A DNA stretch of 64,000 nt from Sweltsa coloradensis (GCA_024449915.1 JAMZAV010001047.1:1-64000), one strand, 5' to 3'. Positions 45,425 to 57,639 are shown, counted from the first letter of the stretch. Translations and numbers: made by a program. The notes: generated from the letters alone by a model not told the origin.

Positions 45425-45843
45425 TGTATTCTATTATCTGTGCAGGGGCCATGTATATCAGGACTTCCTTAGGGTGGGGACAAAAGAGACAGAATTTTAA
45501 AAATAATCTGAAATAAATTTTACATGGCAAATAATAGTTTTATACATTGCAAGATTGTAAGATACTGTGTCTAGGCTAAATCTGGTAAAAAACTTGAGCC
45601 TAGAAACTAGATTATTTGCATGGGTAGGCCTATACAAATTTGATTGATTTTTAAATGTATAATTTTATCTATAGGGCCTACATCTATTTATCTATACATA
45701 GGCTATATTATTTATTGACAATGCCCATACAGTGTGCCATGTACCTGTCTAGTTGGTTAATAAAATTTGAATCTGAATATTATTATTATTTTATTTGTAT
45801 GTAGGCCTATGCACTGGATCACTATGAATATAATGTTGTAATA

Positions 45844-46465
45844 CTAGGAAAACGCTTAAGTCCCGCCGCGTTGATGGATGAGCGTAATTTTTTTTCAACG
45901 AAAAAAGCATAAAATTGCTATTTTTTAATAGATAATTTTTGGAAAACGCTCAAATTTCATACGAATATATAAATTCATAAAATTAAAGTTCTGTGAAAAA
46001 ATCATTACAATCGGATAAAGCATGTAGGTTTTATTCGTCGAAGAGATGTTAAAAATTGAAAAAAAATCGTATAATTGCGATTATCATGAGAAATAATTTT
46101 ACGATTGCGCTCAAATTTCCCACGAATATATTAATTCATAAAATTAAGGTTCTGTGAAAAAATCATTACAATCGGATAAAGCATGTAGACGTTATAAGTC
46201 GAAGAATTTTTTTAAAAATCGTAAAATTGCGATTTTCATAAGAAATAATTTTTCGATCGATTTTTCCCTCCGTGCAGTTCTTCGTTCAGAGATTTCATAG
46301 ACCTCCATAAAATTTCATCGCAATTGGAGTATTGGTTTAGCCGGAATCGTGTTCACAGACACACAAAAATACAAAAAGAAAAAAAGAAAGAAAAAAAAAC
46401 ATTCCGGATTTTTTTCTCCAGTGTAGTGAAATGGAATCTTCGCTTCGCTCGCTACGCTCATCCAA
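45844..46465 (-). mobile_element. Helitron-like element, family A, opposite orientation
   Basis: Plus-strand view: CTAGGAAAACGCTTAAGTCC at the left after A; CGCTACGCTCATCCAA at the right before T. It lies 419 bp from the previous copy in inverted orientation, so the pair could form a large intronic stem. Confidence 0.8.
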
Positions 46466-46594
46466 TAACAACTAAATGCCCTGCTTGTTGGACAACTCTT
46501 TGTAAAATAACAACTAATTTACAGGGGAAAAATAGAATTACAATAAAAAGACTTACAGTTTTGCCCCGCTGTCAGTCAGTAGAACACGGTATGC

Positions 46595-49500
46595 CAGGGT
46601 TGCCACCAAGTCAATTTTTTTATCCTTGAAAGAAACTAAAAAAATCCTGAGAAATCCTTGAAAACAGTTATTCAGCATTAGCATTTATTATAACCGCGAA
46701 GGAATGTTACAAATTTTCAGGTTTCATGCCAAAATATGTTATGCCAGCCTGATTTCGAGAATCTAGTCAACATGGAGGTGCAGAAACGCATAAGAATCGG
46801 AATTTTCTTCGAATATATTTTAACGTTTTACTTTTACTCACCATAACTACCACTTGCGGGAAATGTTATGCAGTCACTTACGTTTATTTTTACTAGTACC
46901 TGATGTTCTTTTACTGTCTACATTGCTTTTTTTAGCTGAATTTTAAAAATGTATTAATTTAATGTATTTTTTGGAGCAGAAAGCTTGAAAATCTGAGGAT
47001 AAAGCGTAACAAATGTAGACAAGATACAGAACAGCAAAAGACCCCAACCAGCAAAGATAAGCTTCTGAAGCTCAAAACAACCTCACCAAAGCAATCGACG
47101 AGGAAAAAGAGCAGAAATTTAGAAATTTTCTGTTGAATCTGGACTATAGAAAAGACTCCTACAAGGCTCACATCTACACTTCCAACTTATGTGGGAAAAA
47201 AGCAAAGCCAGAAGAAGAAAATGCTCCTCTTCTCTATAAAGGAAATATGGCAGTGACTAACAAAGAAAAGGCTGATGTCCTGTGCAGACACTTTACCACC
47301 ATAAGCAGCCCTCTAAGAAAGAAGCCAAAAAAGTTGCCAAAATTTAAGTACAAGCACATGCCAAACAACGCTTACAATCGGCCTTTCACCTCCCAGGAGC
47401 TGGATTATGCAATCATCAAACTAGACAACAAAAAAGCGCCTGGCCCTGACAAGATTCATGTTGAATTTCTTAAACACCTGGGACCTAAGGCACGGAAACT
47501 TGTCCTCGACCTCATAAACAGTTCCTGGACCAGTGAAGTCCCATCAAGCTGGAAAATTGCCTTCATCACGCCAATTCTGAAGCCTGAGAAAGACGCCTCT
47601 GACCCTGCCAGCTATCGTCCAATTGCCCTCACAAGCGCCCTTGCAAAGACGGCTGAGAAAATAGTCAATGCACGCTTGGATAATTACCTCGAAAGCAACT
47701 ACATCATCGCCGAAGACCAGGCAGGTTTTCGACAACACCGAGGCACCACAGACCAAGTCGCCTACTTTGCGCAGACAGTCAAAGAGGGTTTCAGCAAAGG
47801 TGAAAGCACACTGGCTGTCTCCATCGACCTTTCTGGAGCTTTCGACTCCACCGACCGGTCATGGGCAGTCAAGCAGATGATCAAAGATGAAGTACCAAAC
47901 AACATTGTCAGATGGCTCCACGACTTCATTAACAAGAGGCGTATCAAGGAGGTCCAAAAAAGTGCCCATAGCAAAACACGTAAGACACGAGCCGGAGTTG
48001 CTCAAGGTACAATCACAGCGCCGACCGTCTTCAAAATTGCAATCAATGGACTCATCAAACTATTGAATCGAATACCTGGCCTTGTCGTCAAGGTTTTTGC
48101 AGACGACTTTGTCATCTTCTTCACAGGAAAATGTCCGGTTGGACTGGAGCAAAAATGGGCCTCGCCATGACGATAGCTGCAGGCTGGATCAAAGTGCACG
48201 GCTTTAAGATAAACTGCAGCAAAACCATCTGCACCTACTTCACGATGAGTCACAATCCCTTCAAATTCAACATCACTCTTGATGGCGAACAGATTAAACA
48301 GACAGATGAGATGAAGTACCTTGGCGTGACTCTCGACAAAAAAATGACCGGCAAGATCCACTTTGAAAAGGCTGCAGAGAAGGGCCATAAACGACTACGA
48401 CTCCTTCAAAGGGTAGCCGGTGTGTCCTGGGGCGCAAAACTAGACACTCTGGCGCTGACCTACAAAACGTACATCAGACCAGCCATTGAGTACGGCACCG
48501 AAGTCTTTCCTGCCGCCGCCGCAACGCACGCCAGCCATGTCGACAGAGTCCAAAATCGAGCCCTTCGCCTCATAACGGGAGCAGTGAAAACCACCCCAAT
48601 TATCGCCATGGAGTGGTTCAGCCAAATTGAGCCTCTACAGCTAAGAAGAGAGCAGCGCGCTGTCCAACTGCACGAAAAACTGGCGCGCCTAAACCCCGAC
48701 AAATGGCTCAACTACCCAACCTCAAAAGTCAAGGCGCACACTAACTTTGCTGATACAGTCCACCAACTGAAGAGTAAAAACTGTCCTATCCTCCTAGAAG
48801 CACCACGTCCACCACTAGACGAACCACTCCCAGAGCTTCTGCCGGACAAGTCCAATCAGCTTGCCCCGGGGACCAAAATTGACGGCATTGAGAAGAAAGA
48901 TGACCATGACCATAAAGAACTGAAAGAGCTTGCTGAGAAGCACCTGAAGAAGCACTTTCCTCTTCAAGAGTGGGTGCACATCTTCACAGACGGCTCCTAT
49001 GACTCGGCTACAAATAGAACAGGTTACGGCATCCACTGCATCTTCTTTGAAGAAGCCACTCCAATGGAGCTGGCGAAACATACTTCGACGCTGAGGTCGC
49101 AGCCATTGCCAGGGCGGCCGAAAAAATCGCCGAGACCCCCGCCTTCCCCCTCAACAAGACAAAATTTGTGATCCTAAGCGACAGTGTCTCAGCCATCCAA
49201 TTTGTCTCTCAAGCAGCAAACCTCCATCCTAAATCGCTGCTTTTCAAAAACTCCCTTGTCGGCATCCGACAGCAAAACAAACTATTAGAGACTCAATGGA
49301 TCCCCAGCCACTGCAAGATCATGGGGAATGAAAAGGCAGACTTCTTGGCCAAAAGTGCCACAAAAGCACCGCAACCACCAGCAGCGCCTCTCTCCTACCA
49401 AAATGTCAAAACTAAGATCAAGTCAACCACAAAAGGATCTTCAGAAACACCACAGAAGAGACTTCGCGACTAAAGAACTGGTGGACCGAGATCAAAAAAG

Positions 49501-49904
49501 GGCCAGACAAAGACTGGTCGAGGAAGACGGCCACCGCCCATTTCCGGCTTGTAACCGGTCACGACGTCTTGCAGCACCACCTGCACCGCTTCAACATTAC
49601 CAACGAACCGGCCACCTGCAAACTTTGTAATTTAGAAGATCAAGACAGAGCGCATCTCTTCAGATGCGCCGCCCTCAAGAATGACATTGACTCCCTGCCC
49701 GATGACCTGAGCAGGATAGAAAAGGAGGCAGTCTTATATTGGATAGCAAGACAGAAGAATGGCTGAAGAGGCCAACTTTGCACAAGAAAAAAAAAAAAAA
49801 AAAAGACAGTAGAAAATCCTAAGATTTAGCCAAAAATCCTGTTATCCTTGAGACACTCTAAAAATCCTGAGAAAAGGATAAAATCCTTGAAAGTGGCAAC
49901 CCTG
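46595..49904. mobile_element. hAT element with 8-bp duplication, host of a LINE
   Basis: Ends CAGGGTTGCCAC and GTGGCAACCCTG, with repeated AAATCCTGAGAAA/AAATCCTTGAAA subterminal words, are flanked by CGGTATGC at 46587-46594 and 49905-49912. Most of its length is the LINE at about 46970-49803. No hAT transposase was seen, so the original was non-autonomous. Confidence 0.87.
46970..49803 (+). pseudogene. I-type LINE: RT, RNase H and zinc-knuckle tail, frameshifted
   Basis: The 5' end is truncated near 46970. An uninterrupted frame runs from about 47052 to 48170: KKAPGPDKIHVEFLK, SYRPIALTSALAKTAEKI, DQAGFRQHRGTTDQ, motif A SIDLSGAFDS, AQGTITAP and the FADD box VFADDFVIFF. A frameshift near 48140 leads to 48131-49080 (MKYLGVTLDKKMTGKIHFEK, YIRPAIEYG, VQNRALRLITG), then an RNase H domain starting FTDGSYDSATNRTGYGIH. 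A second frameshift near 49090 leads to ILSDSVSAI and WIPSHCKIMGNEKADFLAKS (49150-49470). The tail ends CKLCNLEDQDRAHLFRC and a poly-A at 49785-49803. RT plus RNase H without LTRs is the I-superfamily plan. Only about two frameshifts suggest a fairly recent insertion. Confidence 0.9.
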
Positions 49905-49912
49905 CGGTATGC

Positions 49913-51146
49913 CAATCTAGGCCTAGCTGTTTGAGGTTTGATTGTACAAGGGAATGAGTGAATCAAGTTTGCTAACTTTCCAATGAGAGAATTATGCAAA
50001 TTAAATGACAATTATATTGTGAAAACAAAACAAGTTACAAATTATATGGTTATGATCAAGTGTCACATTTGTGAATGACCAATGAATTGTAAGAAATACG
50101 ATGAATACAAAAAAATAATTTATTTAATTTATGGGAGCCTCTCTCCAAGCTTGAATGTTTTTCAATTTCTGTTCAAAATGTTTAGTTTTAGTTGTAGAAT
50201 GTTCAGTTCCTTGCTATGGCAGTTAAAATATGTTGATTATGTTGTAGAAATGTTGGTTTACTTACCAGTCCTGTCCCTAGGCTTATGTGTAAGTTACATT
50301 GTAGATCGAGGTTAGGCCCTACCAGGTATGAAGTTCGCCCGGGAAGTCCAGAATTCGCCTTTGTAGAGAGTTTATTGTGGGAAGTAGTTTTATAGGATGT
50401 TTTGTTCGAATCCCGTCTCCCTGGCTGGTTCCATGGCCCTCCGTTCCTGCTGGCCATTCCTCGTCTCGCTCCGATAAAGTTTCGTTGAAGAGTGTGAAGC
50501 CAATTCTTCCAGAAGCCTCTTGCGAATGTTTTTCTGGTGCAACTTTGTGTATTCGTGGTGGCATAATAAATATTTAGATTTAGACTTTACCTTTGCGCTG
50601 ATTGGCTAGTTATCCAGGGATGTTTGAAAGTGGTCACATCGTGGTCACGCCGCTTAAAAGTTTGTCCCCCAACATGACTTGACAGTTGACAATACTGCCA
50701 TTTTAGTTGAGATGATTTCCACACGTTTGTTGCGCTGGCCATCTCAGCTGTTGTGTGATCTGTTGGTCGCGGCGGAAGTTTGATATATTGCCACCAGGTC
50801 TTCGCTAGATCGCAGCACGGGTATTGTTCGAAGTTGATTTAATATTCAATGCCCGAATCCATTTGGCCGGTCGATTGCACGCACTGATGCACTGAACGAG
50901 TTGAAAGACGCGCAATTATTTGAAGTGTTATATGTTGAATGTTCGTGGCATGATGTTGACACTGATCAATTAATTCATAAAGATTTACAGTTTTTTTGTT
51001 GTAATATTGAGTGACTGATTGACTGGATATAAAAGAGGTAATAGTTTTCTACAGTTTTTAATTATAAATTGTTATTTGATAATTATTTAATATAGGCCAT
51101 AAAAGGTATGGTTACGATGTGTATTTACCAAAATTTACAATGCATG
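49913..51146. other. STT3B intron 2, unassigned
   Basis: It includes GGTTTGATTGTACAAGGGAA and GTTCGAATCCCGTCTCCC (about 50404-50421), the latter box-B-like but without a clear box A. No gene was accepted. Confidence 0.35.
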
Positions 51147-51626
51147 TGGGTTGTTCCATATGAAATCAACCAAATAAGAAGAAAATAAAATGTATCCTTT
51201 AGTATTTGACAAAATTTGGTACAGTTGATACAAATACAAAATTAAGACTTAAGTATTTTTTTTCTTCGTTCTGACATTAATAGTTTTTTTTGTTGCGGCA
51301 ATCCGTAAAACTCAAATTTGAGTCCACCTTAGCGTGCCCGTAAATTCGTAACTTTTGAACCGCTTGACCTACAAGGTAGATTGCCAAATAAAGCTCTTTG
51401 TCTAGCCATTGTAAGTTCACAAAAAATTCTTAGTCATAAAACTATTTTAATGTATTTTTTTATATACATATTTTGAAAATTTTGAAAAAATATAATGTGT
51501 TTTTACATATTATGTGATTTGCATGCATACCGGTACCAAATTTTACTTTGTAGTAATGTTAGATGTGGGATATATCAATTAGTATAGCCACCAATGTGTA
51601 AGCCAAAGCCAAGGGTAGAATAGGGA

Positions 51627-51629
<3 letters not shown>

Positions 51630-51669
<40 letters not shown>

Positions 51670-52475
51670 TTTTATAATAATAATAATAATAATAATTTTT
51701 ATTCACCTTGACTGGTACATTGCACAAGTATAACTCTTAATGGAGAAAGTGAATAGCCTAGCCTATGGTTAAGAATAATACATAGGCCTACATTGTTAAC
51801 TTATAAAATTATACATAAAAATATACATTTCATAATATCTTCCCTTCTATTTCTATACATAATAGGTACTTATTTTTGTCTTGAATTGCATTATTTTCAA
51901 TTATATTCATGTTCATACGTACAAGTGTCACGAATGTGAAGGAAAGTTGAGTGTAAAGCTATGGATGGGGTATTTGTATGTCCGGGCGCACTAAATTAAG
52001 TTAAAAGTCAGCTGGATGAAGGTATTCATTGATTGTGTAGAAGCAATGCTCTATTAGAAATGATTTCAATGTGTATTTGAAAGAGTCTAGTGATTGTATG
52101 TTTTTAATTTCTGGTGGTAGATGATTGTAGATTGTTAGACATTGGTAATGAGGTCCTTTGGAGAAACGCGTTGTATTGTGAGTTGGGACATGAATTTTTG
52201 ATTGTGATCGTGTATCATGGTCATGAATTGTTGAGTTTAATTTGAAGAGGTGAGGGTTTGATTTGATAAAGACTGCTGCAAGTTGTATTAAAGTACTTGC
52301 TAAGGTCAAGATTTTTTGGGTAGGAAAGATATTTCTACACGAGGTACGCCAAGAGGCTCCTACTATAATTCGAATGGCCCGTTTTTGTAATCTAAAAACT
52401 CTTATAGCTTGTGGCGAGTTTCCCCAGAAAATAAGTCCGTACGATATGTGTGAGTGGACGTGACTTGATTATCAT
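51630..52475 (-). pseudogene. Jockey/CR1-group LINE 3' fragment with (ATT)n tail
   Basis: Minus-strand frames give YGLIFWGNSPQAIRVF, LQKRAIRIIVGASW (about 52465-52330), then after a frameshift the 52309-52001 frame: FKLNSTIHDHDTRSQSKIHV, YNHLPPEIKN and FKYTLKSFLI. This is the RT C-terminal region with the same plan as the other two Jockey/CR1-group LINEs. The tail is the (AAT)n tract at 51630-51703. The catalytic core is absent. Confidence 0.8.
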
Positions 52476-52479
52476 TCTA

Positions 52480-53955
52480 CTACAATAAGGACTTATTTCT
52501 GAATATGTCAATCGATTTCTGTTTTTATTTAGATAATATTTTCATTTATTAAAGTTAGCTGAAAGTTGCACCAAAAATTTTGGCGGGAAAAACGGGCGCT
52601 TAAGTCATAATCTCATATGGCTAATCAACCAATCACGCAACGAATAGTCATAAAACAAAAGAAAGTGACGACAATTGTTGTCATAGCAACATGAGCTGTT
52701 TAGCGACCATGCAGTAAATGTAGATGTGTTATCTAGAAGGTAGTTGTAAATTTCAATCATGCAACATGGATTTACAAGGCGGGTACTATTATAAGCCCAT
52801 GCATAAAACATGTGGCGACCAAAGAACTTAGATAAAAGAATAGCAGGGTCCACTAGATACTTATGCTAAGCTGCTGTAACCATTTTATATCTTAGCGTGT
52901 GTTTTAAAAATAATCTGGAGCGCTCCGAACACGCTCTGTAATATTATCCGTAGCTGAATGTGCTATGTTTTTGTTTTGTTTTGACAGATCACGGACAGCA
53001 AGGATTTGGCATTGTGGATTATTAGTTTATTACCATTATTACTTTTGTATAGCTAGATTGTAGTTACAACTCCACGATAAAAGATTGTGTGTGCATAAGC
53101 CTAAGCTAGCTAGACTTTGTGTGGGATTTTTCATAGACCAAGAGTTAGACCTTACCCAATAAAGCATTCTTGTAGCCTGGGGAAGGCCCCTAGGCATAAG
53201 TCGACGTAGAGCTTAGGTCTGGAGGTTAACTGCGTTCTTAGGCCTAAGCCCTAGGCTTAGATCAGATTTAAGTTCAAGTTTGATTAAAATGAATCATTAG
53301 GTTTTGGTTTATAGATGGTGCAAGTATGGCTTGGGCTCAACTTTATCTCACCAACCACATCAATGCTGTTTGCCTCGGACCCCAATATCCATTATGCAAA
53401 TGAAAATTGAGATGTGAAGTTGAAAGATATTAAAATTATTTACATCATAATGTTACCTGCAAATATAATAATTAAAGAATATATAAGTGGTAGCCTATTT
53501 ATGTATTTATTGCATTCAAATGTGCAACCGACTACTCAAATTGATGTCCAGCTGCTGTTTGTTTACAAAATCTCTGTAAGGTCCGTTGGATAATGTGTGC
53601 GAGCGCTCAATAGACACATTACCAAGTGGGCCTTGACTTCAAGATATAAAATGGCACTTATACATTGTGGAAGTACAAGCAAAGACCCACCTTACAGCAG
53701 CTGTTAGGTATCTAGTGGACCCTGAAAGAATAGTAGATAGGTTTTCTTATGTAAATTCATTGGCGACGACCTGGATAGTGACATCACATGCCATTTGAAA
53801 TAATAAACGCAGGAATTAATAAATGAACAACTTTGTACCTTAATAAATTTAAAATGGTTTACTTTGGATTGGTTTCCATTGTGGCAATGGTGATGTTAAA
53901 TGGTTTTCTAGTCATTCTTTACACCCAAGTCAATATTTGGACTTGGTGTGTGTTC
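52480..53955 (-). repeat. Dispersed repeat R1, reverse copy split by hAT
   Basis: It matches the inverse of 1655-2275 in two pieces, about 52480-52843 and 53734-53955. The junction is a hAT element with its own duplicated target. Confidence 0.7.
52844..53724. mobile_element. hAT-type MITE inside R1
   Basis: Ends CAGGGTCCACTAGATAC and GTATCTAGTGGACCCTG are perfect inverses over 17 bp. AAAGAATAG occurs on both sides (52835-52843 and 53725-53733), an 8-bp hAT duplication with one extra matching base. CAGCTGCTGTAA/TTACAGCAGCT-type subterminal inverses are present. No transposase is present. Confidence 0.88.
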
Positions 53956-54818
53956 CCTATTGCATAAAAAAATGGTTTTGGTACAATTTGTGTACCTATA
54001 CTTTAACCACATTACCTCACATATTATTCTGTCATTTCTAAACTACAGGTTTCCACACAAAAAATTTGTATGCATGTAAATCACATATGTAAAACACAAT
54101 AATTTTTTTCCAAATTATTCAAAATACCCTTTTGCACCAGGGGAGGGCTTATGTAATATCAACAAATACATTTTAAGTGCATTTATTAACGATTAAGAGT
54201 AAATGTTTTTTGCAGCCTTACAATGGCTAGGCAAAGAGCTTCATTAATAAAAAAAATCGGCCTTGTAGGTCAAGCCGTTCAAAAGTTATGAATTTACGGG
54301 CACGCTCAGGAAGACTCAAATTTGAGTTTTAGGGATGGCCGTAACACAAAAAGTATAAACATCCGGGACAAAAAAATATGTTTGTGTTTATTTTGGTTTG
54401 GCAACAATTGTCCCAAATTTAATCAGAATCCGAAGGGTACACGTTAATGACTTGGTTCATTTCATATAGAATGACCCACGTTGTACATGTTTATATCACA
54501 TGTAATTTTAATGGCATATAATAAATACAATACATTAGGCCTATAGCCTACAGTAATAAAATAGGTCTATTAAAAAAAGTTGATGGAATTGAATTTAGAA
54601 ATTGTAGTAGGCCTACAATATTAATTAATTAATTGGAATTTTCAGGTTTGAATATAATTATGATAGTAGGCTTACTAAAATAATCTTTAGACTAGTTAAA
54701 ATTGGCAGTTGCACTGTTACATCCTGTCCTGTACATAACGTTTCACTCAAAGATACTTACTCTGTCTGATATTATTTACATGAAAAAATTTATTACCTAT
54801 TTCTACATTTTATTATAG

Positions 54819-54996
54819 TGGCTTAACAGCAATTTCAACTTACTTCTTGACAAAAGAACTATGGTCACCTGGTGCTGGTCTGTTTGCTGCCTGCTTCATA
54901 GCAATTGTACCTGGATACATTAGCCGTTCCGTGGCAGGAAGCTATGATAATGAAGGGATTGCCATATTTGCACTTCAGATTACTTACTACTTGTGG
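54819..54996 (+). CDS. STT3B: STT3B coding exon 3 (membrane helices, DNE motif)
   Basis: The acceptor is TTTATTATAG and the donor GTAGGT starts at 54997. The first base completes the Ser codon from exon 2 and the exon ends on a complete Trp codon. The peptide has [40 protein letters not shown], then [20 protein letters not shown]. The DNE triplet is one of the acidic motifs of STT3 that bind the metal and the lipid-linked oligosaccharide. The flanking hydrophobic stretches are membrane helices. Nearly every residue is shared with vertebrate STT3B. Confidence 0.95.
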
Positions 54997-55758
54997 GTAG
55001 GTATACAGTAATGTTCACCTATGTTCTTATTATTTTTATATCAAGGTTTAACATAGGAGTAGGCCTACATCTGTTTGGAAATTATCCCACCAAGGTCCAA
55101 CTTTTATTCTAAATGTAGCAACACTTTGATTGAATTTAATCACAGGAAACTAACATCATTTCTAACTATGTAGTCCATTTTAATGCACCCAGTATAAAAG
55201 TATTTCCAAAGAGTTTTATGAAAGTGATTGGGCCTTCACTTCCCAAGAAATACTAGTATGGATTATGGAAATAGTAAATTATGTTTGTACAAATTCTAGC
55301 CCCAATATCCGTAACAGACATTTCTTATTGAGTTGTAATACAGAATATGTCATTATATCTTTACTGTTATTTATCCCCATCTAGGCCTGGGATAGAACTT
55401 GTCCTGAGGTATTCCTCTGCCGATTGTACAAGGCGAGAAGAGAGGCAAAATTTAGTCCATCTCGCAAATATCAAGTAGCAAGTATAAACACCCCTAAACT
55501 TGAGGCAAGCTCTGGCAGTCTTTGTCAGGGACCCTCCCCCACCCCTCTACTACCTCCATGAAGACTATGACGATGACACAGATGACTGCAACGTGAAACC
55601 CCTCCCCTTGCCTCATTCTTTATCTGCCCTCCCCACATCCCCTAGGCTAGTGTAACGCATAATGGCAAAGCGGGGCAGTTGGCATGCCCTTAAACCTAAT
55701 AAACTACTAAATCATACTCTTATGTAATTGATATCCATATCCATGTGTTGTTTTTTAG
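54997..55758 (+). other. STT3B intron 3 (762 nt)
   Basis: A GTAGGT...TTTTTTAG intron. 55400-55560 is a dispersed repeat related to 25530-25730 (GGTATTCCTCTGCCGATTG, ATCTCGCAAATATCAAG). Confidence 0.7.
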
Positions 55759-56023
55759 GTGAAAGCAGTAAAAACTGGATCTATTTTCTGGGCTTCCATG
55801 ACGGCTCTTTCGTACTTCTACATGGTGTCGGCATGGGGAGGCTACGTATTCATAATCAACTTAATCCCCTTGCACGTTTTTGCACTGTTGTTGATGGGCC
55901 GTTATTCTAACAGACTCTTCACAAGTTATACAACATTTTACATGCTGGGACTTCTGCTTAGTATGCAGATTCCTTTCGTTGGTTTCCAGCCAATCCGTAC
56001 CAGTGAACACATGGCTGCAACAG
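55759..56023 (+). CDS. STT3B: STT3B coding exon 4 (membrane core)
   Basis: The acceptor is GTTTTTTAG and the donor GTACAA starts at 56024 (88 codons plus one base). The peptide reads [100 protein letters not shown] and [16 protein letters not shown] are hallmark STT3 blocks in central membrane helices and a luminal turn. The donor GTACAA is slightly off consensus, but phase and the next exon support it. Two overlapping open frames cover this exon; only the phase-0 frame from 55759 is coding. Confidence 0.96.
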
Positions 56024-56202
56024 GTACAAATAATTATTATTACCGACCTCCTTTTTATTTTTTACATTACTTCTTTACTTGAAGATAGAAAGATGTTAAT
56101 TTACAAATATTTTTTCTGAAATAGAAAACATAGCCAATAAGGGAAAGTGTTGAAAATTGATGTGAGATTTTATTCTTCTAGGGTCAAAGTCACTGTTGTA
56201 GG

Positions 56203-57027
56203 CAGGGGATCGAACCAAAATAATTTTCATTTCGGTTCGGTTTTCGGTACAACGCTATTTTTTAGGTTCGGTTCGACCTTCCTAAAAATAACGTTAAACC
56301 GGTTCGAACCAGTTTATTTTATTTTACATTTTATAAGGCAAAATATCAATAAAAGTATCATTTTTTAAAAGTTGAAAACGTTTGTAGGGATATTTACTAA
56401 CATTAATTACCGATACACACACATAATTACCACATCACCACATCTATCAATTCCCAACATATATATGCCCAAAGCCCAAAACCTGACTCCACATTCCTTA
56501 ATGTTCCTCAATCCTCACTCCTCAGTCCAAATCAGGTCTGTGTCTGAGAGGCCGATATGAGAGACTGGGATAATGAACGTTACAGGACTAAGGCAATCAA
56601 TGGGTGCGGTGACGGGGAGTGTCGTCTATTTGCAGCCTTACTACACTAAATTAAAGTGACCTTAATTTGATTTCCACGGTTAACAACAACATTCTGAAGT
56701 CGGCGTTTATGAAAGGTGTGGTAGGCAGGTGTCTTTGGACTTATGAAAAGAAGGTATGAGCCGGACTTGTGAAAGGGAAAATTGGGCTTTCTTTTTGCTT
56801 TTTCCCAATTTTCGCGATTTGGCGATTTTTAGACTTTGTGACCGAAAGTGCCCCCTGAACCGAAATTAACCGAAAAACCCTGAAATAAACCAAAATAAGA
56901 AATTCGGTTACGGTTCGGTTTTCGGTTCAGGTACTTTCTTATAACGGTTTTCGGTTCGATTTTCGGTTCAGGAAATATATTGTTTTTTGTTTTTTTGGTT
57001 TTCGGTTCGTACCGGTTCGATGCCCTG
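56203..57027. mobile_element. hAT-type MITE with CGGTTCG repeats
   Basis: Ends are CAGGGGATCGAACC and the inverse GGTTCGATGCCCTG. Flanks GTTGTAGG (56195-56202) and GTTGAAGG (57028-57035) differ at one base of eight. GGTTCGGTTTTCGG-type words are reiterated within 150 bp of both ends, probable transposase-binding repeats. No coding frame is present. Confidence 0.82.
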
Positions 57028-57035
57028 GTTGAAGG

Positions 57036-57634
57036 ACTGCCCAATTTGGTTTAATAATTTTGTTTAAACAACTCTACTAATTGCGTTTAAACATGAATCC
57101 TTCACCAAATACCAACCAGGTCCAACCTATTGCAAACCATTATTTCCCTCTTTGGGTGGCTGTCCTGTGAAGAACATAAAGAGGCCACATGCACACTGAA
57201 AGAATCAAATACTTATTCTCTTGGTATTTCGGCTGCATTTGATCTCGGGTTAATTCACAAGTGTCTTAGCAAACCAGGCATTTAGTTTTCGTAAAAAATT
57301 ACATAACATTTATATTAGTCAGCCCAACACTTGCCCATGCATTCCGTGTTTTTGATTCAAGCCAATGTCCATTTTTTTAAAAAGGATTTACAGTTCATTA
57401 TGTAGATTAAGAATACCGATACTCAATGTAGGACAACCAGTAGGTAGACTATGTTACATGTAATGTATAAAATAATAATATATATTATATCTTGACCCAT
57501 TTTCCAACATTAAATCGAGTTGGAGGAAGCAGTATTGCACTACTCTGTTTCTTGGGCTAACATCTTCGTTGTCGGCTAGCCAGGCCTGACACAACCACGT
57601 CCTAAGGTTCTTCCTCGCTCGCCTCCTCCACTAC
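57036..57634. other. STT3B intron 4, unassigned
   Basis: AT-rich with no gene or clear element ends. Confidence 0.4.
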
Positions 57635-57639
57635 CAGAG

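Larger units (their letters stand above)
51147..54484. mobile_element. 3.3-kb element with about 400-bp inverted arms
   Basis: The arms about 51147-51550 and 54060-54484 are inverse copies: GTGGGTTGTTCCATATGAAAT against ATTTCATATAGAATGACCCAC, CTCAAATTTGAGT on both, and TGACCTACAAGG against CCTTGTAGGTCA. Inside are a LINE 3' fragment, repeat R1 in reverse and a hAT MITE. A clear target duplication was not found. No transposase was seen. Confidence 0.65.

Noticed and set aside
47544..48388. Minus-strand frames across the I-type LINE
   Set aside because: Shadows of the RT/RNase H coding strand.
51630..51703. (AAT)n tract as an independent microsatellite of interest
   Set aside because: It sits at the 3' end of a LINE fragment and is best read as its tail.
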